Positions 56,342-64,000 of a stretch of 64,000 bases of DNA are shown here, piece by piece. The stretch is from Cordilura impudica. Lineage: Eukaryota > Arthropoda > Insecta > Diptera > Scathophagidae. The position numbers were made by a program, and so were the translations under genes. Position 1 is the stretch's first letter; every line of letters starts with the position of its first letter. Under the pieces are notes generated by a model. The model was not told where the DNA came from. It saw only the letters and a list, made by a program, of their open reading frames with translations, and searched no databases. The stretch spans positions 302,305,344-302,369,343 of the forward strand of contig OY821517.1 of assembly GCA_963682025.1 (NCBI GenBank), read 5' to 3'.

Positions 56342-56560
56342 TTTATTTTAATGATTGAGTTTGAAATTATTCAGGCTCAAGATCAAATGTTTTTACTTCA
56401 AATAAAGTAAAAACATTGGCATATTTGTTCAAAATATTGATCTATATTCTGCATGACAGGTTATACAGCTGTTTCGGTAAGAGTTCACCAACCCTCATCA
56501 GTAACCAAAAGCCGTAGATTGTTTGTTTGGTAAAAAGTTAAATTCATATATGTATATATG
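56342..56560 (-). repeat. Dispersed repeat R with hammerhead-like motif, copy 2
   Basis: Homologous to 24622-24830 over ~200 bp, including flanks of the ribozyme-like core. A third partial copy (core only) occurs at 57442-57480 in the opposite orientation. Confidence 0.6.
56459..56506 (-). ncRNA. Hammerhead-ribozyme-like motif, best preserved
   Basis: Minus strand: stem I GGTTA (56506-56502) pairs with TAACC (56463-56459). Core CTGATGA (56501-56495). Stem II starts GGG.. and ends ..ACC. GAA. Stem III is the 8-base palindrome ACAGCTGT (56472-56465). A at 56464 is the predicted cleavage base. All conserved core positions of a type I hammerhead are in place. Stem II has mismatches beyond the first two pairs, whereas the 24.7-kb copy has a six-pair stem II. 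Confidence 0.6.
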
Positions 56561-57186
56561 CTAAAAACAACCAAATGAGAATTCAAGCAAAAGTTTTACT
56601 ATTTCAGCCTCTTCCAATATAACAAACTAAAATATAGAACAACTTTGAAACAAATATCTGTGGTTTTCTGGAATAACCGCGTATGTCGATTTTAGTCAGT
56701 TTTTAGTTAACGATGCCAAATATATCAATTTTTTAATTTTAAAAAAAAAAATGACCATTTCTGAGTTTTTTCTTTAAATAACGACGTAACTTAAATGTTT
56801 ATAAAATTAATTTGCAGCACTATGGACGTATGTCAACCTATATTTGATCGCTGGCAAATTATTTTCTCAGAAAACGACACATAGCGACATACGTTGTTAT
56901 TAATGAAAAAAATACAAAATAATTTTGGATTATTTTTCAGTTTATAACCACTTATAAAAACTTGTGTGTTTGTTTCTGTTATTTTTTGTCACTATTATTC
57001 TTGATACGTTGTTATATTCTCATCATAAGTCCCGTTAACTTTTTGTTGACGAACAAAAATATCCATTTTTCAAGCAACAACAACTTATGTCTACATGGGT
57101 GGTAGCATTGGTAGGTTTCTTTTTCGAAGAAAACGACGTTTGTCGACATAAGTTGTTTTATCTGCACTTTAATTGTTATTTACATA
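56561..57186. other. Unannotated stretch with a hairpin
   Basis: AACAACTTATGTC (about 57078) and GACATAAGTTGTT (about 57146) pair across ~55 bp; related GACGTATGTC / GACATACGTTG motifs occur at 56820-56905. Possibly an old palindromic MITE. Confidence 0.4.
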
Positions 57187-57441
57187 TTGTTTTTTCGTCC
57201 TTCTCTAGGATCTATTCCTCTGAAGATTTTTGACTCAAAATTTTATATAAAGTATTTATTGCCCATATCTACAGGACTGTTTAAAAAAAAGCTCTCAAAA
57301 CTTTATATCGAGCCCATCATTTCAAATATAACGTTTTTTGGCTCCCCTGAACGTTTTGATTTTATGACATACGCGGTTATTCTAGAAAACCACAGATATG
57401 TTTTGTATACGAGTATAGAGTATAGTTTGTTATATTGGTTA

Positions 57442-57480
57442 GTTTGCTTTTGGTTACTGATGAGGTTGGTGACGAAAATA
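57442..57480 (+). ncRNA. Hammerhead-like motif in repeat R, copy 3 (partial)
   Basis: GCTTTTGGTTACTGATGAGG then TTGGTGACGAAAATAAG: same stem I 5' strand, core and start of stem II as the 56.5-kb copy, but the stem II 3' strand and stem III are lost. Confidence 0.5.
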
Positions 57481-57534
57481 AGATTTTTTATTTTTATAAA
57501 AAATAATAAAATTATTTATTTTAGTTTAATTTTT

Positions 57535-57840
57535 ATTTCATTTGTCGAAACCGTTTTTCAGAAATTTTTATACGGTGCTTTTTAAAGTCCCTCCCTAATC
57601 AAATTTTTCAGTATCATGCTTTTTTTAACCTCTATTATTATTTTGTTTATTGAAACCGTTTTTTATTTCAAATGCCACCAGAATGTCTTTTATGCCTGCA
57701 AGGGTTCTAAAGCCCCTCCCAAATTGATTTAACCAATAAAATAAATTAACTTAAATTTTATTTTTATTTAATTTCGTTTTTGTTTCAAATCAAAGCAGAA
57801 AATTTTTGTTAGACCGTCCCTCTTGTGGATTAATAAAATT
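57535..57840. repeat. Degenerate ~110-bp tandem repeat
   Basis: TTTTTATTTCATTTGTCGAA, AAACCGTTTTTTATTTCAAA and TCGTTTTTGTTTCAAATC start three successive units, each followed by a CC(C)TCCC block. Looser relatives at 56130 and 60390. Confidence 0.5.
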
Positions 57841-57977
57841 TTATTTTTAAACTCTTTCTATGGATAGTGTTGTTGAATAAAATGAGGCAGTCAATTATCC
57901 AACAGAATTTTGGAATATGCAAAAAAAAAATCTGTTAAACTTCCATCCAACCCTACCACTTCATGCAATTTTAATAA

Positions 57978-58112
57978 CTAGCAGAAAGCCCTAGAAATTC
58001 GAGAGCAAATTCTAGGAATTTTTTTTTCATTCAATTTATATCTTTTAATGTTTTATGCCACCTAAAGGTATGCTATTCAATTTAATTATTATAATGAAAT
58101 TCGATTGCGATA
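57978..58112 (-). mobile_element. Non-autonomous Helitron, copy E (outer), 3' part
   Basis: CTAG end at 57981-57978, hairpin damaged (CTAGAAATTCGAG). Runs to 58112, where another Helitron is inserted. The rest is at 58475-58797. Confidence 0.8.
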
Positions 58113-58474
58113 TCTATAATATTAATAAGCTAGGCGATTTCTTGTGACCGATGTTTTGTTCTACCGTTTTATCCTGATTTTGACCAAACGTATATTATTT
58201 GAAAGGTATTTCTTTTTAGCCGTTTTGCAGATTTACAGATTTTTTAATTTTTTCCTTTATTTTTAGTAAATTGCATTTAAAGTTGCCACTATCACTAACA
58301 TAAAATTATACATATGCTATGTGTATTTTATTAAATTTGTTAATGTGTTTGTTAATGAGTTTGTTATCTTCATTCACAATAATAATAAACCATAAAAGTG
58401 TTGATGAATTGGCTAAGTTGAAAAATAAAGCTGCCTAGAAATTACACTCGTTTTCGAGCGCTGGAATCTGCTAA
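58113..58474 (+). mobile_element. Non-autonomous Helitron, copy F, nested in copy E
   Basis: TC at 58113-58114, end CTAA at 58471-58474 (still CTRR) preceded by a CTCGTTTTCGAG hairpin. It sits between A (58112) and T (58475) of copy E. Confidence 0.88.
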
Positions 58475-58797
58475 TTATCATTATTGCCGTTATTGGTTTA
58501 TGTCCAAAATTATTTTAGAATTCAACGCAGGACTTTTCATATACAATTTTTGTAAACACATTAACATATTTAATAAACACACACACAGCATTGTATAATT
58601 TGATGTATATGTTGGTATCAATTTTAAATGCATTTCACTCCAAAAAAAATTTAAAAATGTAAAAATCTGTAAATCTAGTGGACAGCTAAAAAGAAATCCC
58701 TTTCAAATGAGGTATGCTTGGTCAAAGTCGTGGTAAAACTGACAAAGTTACATCGGTCACAACAAATCGTCTTGCCTATTAATACGAGTATTATAGA
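58475..58797 (-). mobile_element. Non-autonomous Helitron, copy E, 5' part
   Basis: Diverged body (GTAAACACATTAACATATTT, CGGTCACAACAAATCGTCTT) ending TTATAGA at 58797. Together with 57978-58112 it makes a full-length old copy. Confidence 0.75.
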
Positions 58798-59294
58798 TAA
58801 CACTGTAGAACAAAATGATGGTCATGGTCTTGGGGGGTAGACTGTTCTTATACCGAACGATTGTAATTGGTCATTATAGTAGTCCTGTGTGGATAGAGTC
58901 AAATTTTATGGCCGTTTAAAGTTTTAATTTTTGCGCCAACACTGTATTGGACTCAGAAAGTAGTGTAATAGTTCTTTTGATCTAAATAATGGGTTCGGAT
59001 GTATTTTAAATGGAATTTTCATTTTCATGAGTCATTTAAGTGCCTTCTTCAACAAATACCAAAAGCGCATCCTGAAACGTGCATCCTGAAACGTTACATC
59101 CATAGAATTTATTCATTAAAAAAATATTTATATTTATGTATTAAAACTTTTTTCTTTTTTTTTCACGGCAATACATATTTTTAGAAGAAAGAATTTGTCC
59201 CAGGGTCTAAGAAAACATTTTATAACTATGTATGTATATATTTTTATCCTGAGTATGCACATGAACAGCTCTGAAATATACGCAAATTAATCTG
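58798..59294. other. Unannotated stretch
   Basis: Nothing recognised; a short imperfect repeat AAAGCGCATCCTGAAACGTG occurs at 59070. Confidence 0.4.
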
Positions 59295-60344
59295 TTTTTA
59301 AACTCTTTCTTTTAACTCATACTCTCTGTCTGTCTGTCTGTCTATCGTGGATGGACCCCATTCCCCCTCATCCAATTGATCTGAAACTTGGCTCATAGTA
59401 TTGTTGTGACCAAAGATTATTTTTGGGGTAATCACGCACAGTCACGCATAGTCACGCGCAGTCACGGAGTGATCTAAATGTCATTCCCCCTCATCCGATC
59501 AATCTGAAACTTAGTCCATACACTTGCCGTGAAAAAAAAGATTAACTTTGACTTAGTCACGCATGGTCACGCGTAGTCACGCAGTGATGTAAAACCCATT
59601 TCCCCTTATCGGATCGATTTGAAACTTGGTCGATAGGCTTGCTGTGAAAAAAAGATTAATTTTGACATAGTCACGCACAGTCACGCATAGTCACGCACAG
59701 TCACGTAGTGATCTATAACCCATTTCCCCTTATCCGATCGATCTGAAACTTGGTCGATAGGCTTGCTGTGAAAAAAGATTAACTTTGACTTAGTCACACG
59801 CAGTCAGGCATGGTCACGCACAGTCACGGAGTGATCTAAATGTCATTTCCCCTCATCCGATCGATCTCAAACTTGGTCCCTACACTTGCTGTGAAAGAAA
59901 GATTAACTTTGACTTAGTCACACACAGTCACGCATGGTCACGCACAGTCACGGAGTGATCTAAATGTAATTTACCCTCATCCGACCGATCTGAAACTTGG
60001 TCGATATACTTGCTGTAAAGAAAGATCAACTTCGACATAGTCACGCGCAGTCACGCATAGTCGCGCACAGTCATGGAGTGATTTAAGCCCCATTTTTCCT
60101 TATCCGATCGATTTAAAACTTGGTCGATAGACTTGCTGTGAAAAAAGATTAACTTTGACATAGTCGAGCACAGTCACGCACAGTCACGGAGAGCTTAAAA
60201 CCTCACTTCCCCTCATCCGATTGATCTGAAACTTTGTCCATAGACTTGCTGTGGCCAAAGATTAATTTTAAGATAGTCACACACAGCCACGTACAGTCAC
60301 GGAGATATTCAAAACTCATATGCATAAAGAAAGAAAGAGTTTTA
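59295..60344. repeat. 123-bp satellite between short inverted repeats
   Basis: Eight monomers, marked by TCATCCGATCGATCTGAAAC or close variants at 59369, 59491, 59606, 59730, 59853, 59977, 60100 and 60213: spacing 113-124 bp, mostly 122-124. Each ends in a sub-array of a 10-bp unit (GTCACGCACA / GTCACGCATA / GTCACGCGCA) before GTCACGGAGTGATC; loss of one 10-bp unit explains the 113-115-bp spacings. The block is flanked by AAACTCTTTCTTTTAACTCA (about 59300) and, reversed, AAACTCTTTCTTTCTTTATG (about 60340), so it may be the inside of a transposon. Confidence 0.9.
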
Positions 60345-60487
60345 ATAAAAACTTTGTTTTTATGGGTTAGATTATTTATTATATCAAATCGTTTTTAATT
60401 TCAAATCCCATAAAAATATATTCTTCATAAAACCAACCTTCGGAGTTTCACAGCATAATTTTCCAGCAATATATATATTTTTTTAAT

Positions 60488-61113
60488 TTTACCCACCCAT
60501 ATAGTGGTGGTCAGGGTATAATGAGTTTGTGTTGATGTCTGTAACTAACAAAAATAATTGACTCGATTTGAGTCGATTTATCGTTATCCGTCCGTCCGTC
60601 TGTCTTTCCGTGTGTGTGTTTATGTAAACCGTGTAATCAACCTTCTGTCGGTCATAGGATGAAAGCTATTGAAATTGGTGAAAATAGGTTCATGTTCAGA
60701 CCTATTTCCCATACAAATTACTCACATAAGATCCAAATTATCATATAGGTCTCGGTAAAATTGGACTTGTGTAAGTTTATTAAATCCATTAATCAGTAGT
60801 CCAAAAATAAACCTTATAGGACAATTCTAAGCCATAGCGCCATATAAAACTGCTTCCCGATCTTTACTTAAGCCTATCGAAAACAAAAATATTGCACAGA
60901 TTTTTCTCAATTTTTGGTTTTTATATGATTTTGCAAAAACGAAGCAATTCTAATAAAGATGGTTAGGATAGATCCATTTTTCGACCTATAGTCCCCATAT
61001 AAATATAGCATCAATTAATATAAATACCACTCAGCTTTGGTTTATACCCAATTAGTTGGATTAAGACCAATTCTCTAAACGCTGGTATTGGGTACCGCAT
61101 AGTCGATCTAGAC
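60488..61113 (+). mobile_element. HINE copy 15, cut by a hAT
   Basis: Diverged copy from ACCCACCCATATAGTGGTGG to the palindrome, which stops at AGTCGATCTAGAC (61101-61113) where the hAT begins. Its last ~25 bp should lie beyond the window. Confidence 0.82.
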
Positions 61114-61303
61114 CAGTGATTCCCAAAGTGGTCTATATCGACCCCCAGTGGTCTGTGACAACCTGCAAGGGGTCTACGTCAGCGAAAAAAAAATGTGGGG
61201 GTCTATGAAATGAAAATGGGGGTCCACGATAGTGGATCTCAACATACACTGATAGTACCTATTTACTTACATTATACTATCTTATATTATAAAGACACAT
61301 ACA

Positions 61304-61671
61304 TCTATAATATTAGTAGGCTAGGCGATTTCTTGGACCGATGTTTTGTTCTACCGTTATATCCCGATTTTGACCAAACGTATATTATTTGAAAGGTATT
61401 TCTTTTTAGCCGTTATGCAGATTTACAGATTTTTTAATTTTTTTTTCTTTATTTTGAGTAAATTGCATTTAAAGTTGCTACTAACACATACATAAAATTA
61501 TACATATGCTATGTGTGTTTTATTAAATTTGTTAATGTGTTTGTTAATGAGTTTGTTATCTTCATTCACAATAATAATAAACCATAAAAGTGTTGGTATG
61601 TGAATTGGCTAAATTAAAAAATAAAGCTGATTAGAAAATGCACTCGAATTTTGAGCGCTGGAATCTGCTAG
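61304..61671 (+). mobile_element. Non-autonomous Helitron, copy G
   Basis: TC at 61304-61305, CTAG at 61668-61671, hairpin CTCGAATTTTGAG. Between A (61303) and T (61672), in the 5' region of the hAT. Confidence 0.87.
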
Positions 61672-61831
61672 TTATTTATAAAAGTACCTGTGAAGTAAAT
61701 AATTTATTATATATGTTTATAATATTGTGTAAGTTGTAATACATTTTGTTTGAACTTGTAAAAACCTGCACATAATGATATATCAGTATCAAATGCGCAG
61801 TCTCAGAGCAAAGATCTTAATAATTATAAAG

Positions 61832-63531
61832 ATGACTGATGCCATGTCCGAATCTAAAAAGAAACGTAGGCAGTACAGTGTTGATTATTTGAAGCTTGGC
61901 TTCATTCCATCATTGTCAGACAAACAATTGCCTATGTGCCTTTTATGGAACAAAGTTTAGGGCAATGACGGTGTGAAACCATCTAAGCTGCAGGATCATC
62001 TGAGAAAATGTCACCATGATAAAACAGATAAAGATTGATATTCTTTCAAACACTTAAAGATAAACTTCAGAAGAGACCCACGCTGGACAGATTGTTCGCT
62101 TCGACGTCACAAAGAAACGATGATGGTTTGCGGGCGTGTTACAATATCTCGCTACTTATAGCAAAATCCAGAAAACCGCATACTATCGGAGAGAAGTTAA
62201 TTTTGCCAGGTTAAAAAGGTTTTTTAAAACTGTTTTACACAAACCTGCATCTGATATCATTAAAAGAATTCTCTTAGGCAATAATACTGTTGAAAGACGT
62301 ATTGAAGAAATGAGTTCTGATATTGAAAGCTTCTTGTGGAATTATTTGCAAATGACCCATTTCTCTACACAACTGGACGAGTCAACATTACCTGGTAATG
62401 CAGCATTATTATTGGCATATATTCGTTTTATTGTGAATCAAGAAATCTACGAAGAACTGCTCTTCACAAGAACTTTAACAACCGACACTTAAGGTGAATC
62501 AATATTTCATGTTTTGAATGATTACTTCATTGAAAAAGCAATCCCTTACAGCTTCAGATGGAGCATCTGCCATTGTTGGATGTTTTCGTGGATTTATAGG
62601 CTATATAAAACAAAATGTGTCAGGGGTGTTAGCAATAGATTGCGTCATCCATCGACAACATTTAGTTGCTAAAAATTTGAGTGTTAGATTGCATGAATCT
62701 CTTCAATTAGTCATTGATGCATTAAACTGAATCCGAAGCAACTCGTTGAATAAGCGGTTATTTGCGCAGTTGTGTGAAGAAACTGAAGAACACTTTCATC
62801 AATTACTCCACACTGAAGTACGCTAACTTACGTTTGACAAGATTTTTTTGCACTTTTTGAGATTATTTCAGAATTTCTGGATACCAAGGACAAAATTTCG
62901 TGGAAAAGTGGAAAACAGACATCGCCTATTTAACAGATTTGTTTACAAAATCTAATATGGTTAATTTGCAGTTACAAGGCGACAGTCTAATTTTGATTTA
63001 AACAAAGTACATCTTATCAGCGTTTCTTGCCAGAGTTAAACTAATGGAGCAAAATATTGGACGGGGAGATTTTTCCCAGTTCCCCAATTTGTCACAGACA
63101 AACTGCCAGTAAGACGACGTTTCAACCTATGTTCAACATTTAAATGCCCTCTATTCAGATTTTGAAACTAGGTTTGAGGACGTTTTGACTATGGTAATAC
63201 CACCGTGGATAATTAACCCATATGGTGAAATAGAGGAAACGAACTTCTTAATACAAGAGGAAGTGACTGAACAAAGTACAAACGAAGAATTTAAGTTTCA
63301 GTTTAAAAACGGATATCAGCAATTCTGGCTGCAAAACAACATACCCGTTACTTATCCTCTATTATGGAATATAGCGAGGAAATTTTTCATTTTCTCTCCA
63401 TCGTAATTCCTAGTGGAAAGGGCGTTCAGCGCTGTTACCAATCTCCTAACTAAAAAAAGAAACAGACTGGACATCATTAGCCGAGGAGATTTAAGATTAA
63501 ACCTAACAAAATTGATGCCAAATGTTGATAA
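61832..63531 (+). pseudogene. hAT transposase (BED-finger, Charlie-like), broken
   Basis: Start MTDAMSESKKKRRQYSVDY at 61832, with LKLGFIPSLSDKQLPMCLLW: in relatives this is the BED zinc finger C..C, but the second Cys is Trp here. The H..C half, KLQDHLRKCHHD, follows after a stop at 61958. Next come FSTQLDESTLPGN (first catalytic Asp, ~62370) and ASDGASAIVGCFRGF with a CVIHRQHL block (~62550-62665). The C-terminal dimerisation motif VERAFSAVTNLLTKKRNRLD, then ISRGDLRLNLTKLMPN, ends at ~63530. There are at least six stops or shifts. The final codons were overrun by Helitron copy H. Domesticated relatives exist in animals (ZBED-type genes), but this copy is clearly dead. Confidence 0.88.
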
Positions 63532-63890
63532 TCTATAATAATAGGCAAGGCGATTTCTTGTGACCGATGTAAGTTTCACAGTTTTACCCCGATTTTGACA
63601 AAAAATTTATCATTTGAAAGGTATTTCTTTTTAGTAATTACCCAGATTTACAGATTTTCATCGTCTGGAATATTTTTTTGGAGTTATGATCATTTAAAGT
63701 TGATACTAACACATACATAAAATTATACGATGCTATGTGTGTGTTTATTAAATTTGTTAATGTGTTGAGTTTGTTTTCTTCATTTAAAATGAGTTGAATT
63801 GTGGAGCATACCTTTAAGGTGGATTCATCGTCGCGAATAAGGGTCTTTCCTAGAATTTACACTCGAATTTCGAGTGCTGGAATCTGCTAG
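63532..63890 (+). mobile_element. Non-autonomous Helitron, copy H
   Basis: TC at 63532-63533, CTAG at 63887-63890 with hairpin CTCGAATTTCGAG; between A (63531) and T (63891). It landed at the last codons of the hAT gene. Its middle differs from other copies (GGATTCATCGTCGCGAATAA near 63820). Confidence 0.87.
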
Positions 63891-64000
63891 TTTATTATTA
63901 AAGCACCAGGTTCATCCTTCTCATTAAAAACATTTACTTATTGCTTAGTATATTTTATGTTTATTTTATGTTACGTATATTTTATATAACAGATACAAAA
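63891..64000. other. hAT 3' flank, window edge
   Basis: AT-rich; expected to be hAT 3' untranslated sequence. No TIR seen. Confidence 0.4.

Larger units (their letters stand above)
61114..64000 (+). mobile_element. hAT transposon, left end and gene; right end off the window
   Basis: Starts CAGTGATTCCCAAAGTGG, a terminus typical of hAT (Charlie-like) elements, inside the palindrome of a HINE. Subterminal GGGGTCTA/GGTCTATG/GGGGTCCACG motifs follow (61130-61225). Carries a broken transposase gene and two Helitron insertions (61304 and 63532). The right TIR is not in the window. Confidence 0.85.

Noticed and set aside
57187..57585. 132-codon plus-strand frame
   Set aside because: It overlaps the partial ribozyme-like repeat (57442-57480) and the start of a degenerate tandem repeat; no recognisable domain.

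Overview
This is an AT-rich eukaryotic window, most likely intergenic or heterochromatic DNA of a fly (order Diptera; a calyptrate fly is my guess). The reasons are DD41D 'rosa'-type mariners, INE-1/DINE-1-like repeats with a (GTCC)n core, Transib, Tc1, hAT and jockey-type LINE remnants. I found no convincing host gene, rRNA, tRNA or LTR retrotransposon. Nearly every open reading frame is either a transposon protein or a chance translation of a repeat.

Layout. 0-2.2 kb: (AAAAT)n low complexity, an empty stretch and the first INE-1-like repeat (called HINE below, for Helentron-associated). 2.3-7.3 kb: a minisatellite of an 18-bp unit (consensus AAAAAAGTACCTTTTATT) with a ~380-bp higher-order period, interrupted by a 1.38-kb long-inverted-repeat transposon. 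7.9-11 kb: a 377-bp Helitron, a LINE remnant and an intact DD41D mariner. 12.2-16.7 kb: a complete but decayed Transib (RAG1-related) transposon with CACAGTG ends and a CGACG target duplication, itself carrying a second, broken DD41D mariner. 16.7-20 kb: two Helitrons and further degenerate minisatellite. 20-22 kb: a HINE split cleanly by a Helitron. 22-23.6 kb: an apparently intact Tc1-like transposon with IR/DR-type ends. 23.8-44 kb: a dense field of about fifteen HINE copies (head-to-tail pairs, one copy nested in another) mixed with LINE fragments. 44-51.4 kb: mostly unrecognised DNA plus a broken Tc1 gene and a broken DD34D mariner into which a deleted hAT has jumped. 52.0-54.7 kb: a 2.7-kb foldback element with arms of about 1.2 kb. 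56-58.8 kb: a ribozyme-like dispersed repeat and a Helitron inside a Helitron. 59.3-60.3 kb: a 123-bp satellite between inverted repeats. 60.5 kb to the end: a HINE cut by a hAT transposon that runs off the window, with two Helitrons inserted in it.

The elements form a readable stratigraphy. For many, the empty target can be rebuilt from target duplications or paralogous copies, which fixes the order of insertion.

The two observations I consider most worth following are (i) Transib ends that look like recombination signal sequences (CACAGTG, a 22/23-bp spacer, GCAAAAATC), and (ii) a set of hammerhead-ribozyme-like motifs (CTGATGA, stem II, GAAA, short self-complementary stem III, paired stem I) at several places, two or three of them within one dispersed repeat family, suggestive of Penelope-like elements or retrozymes.
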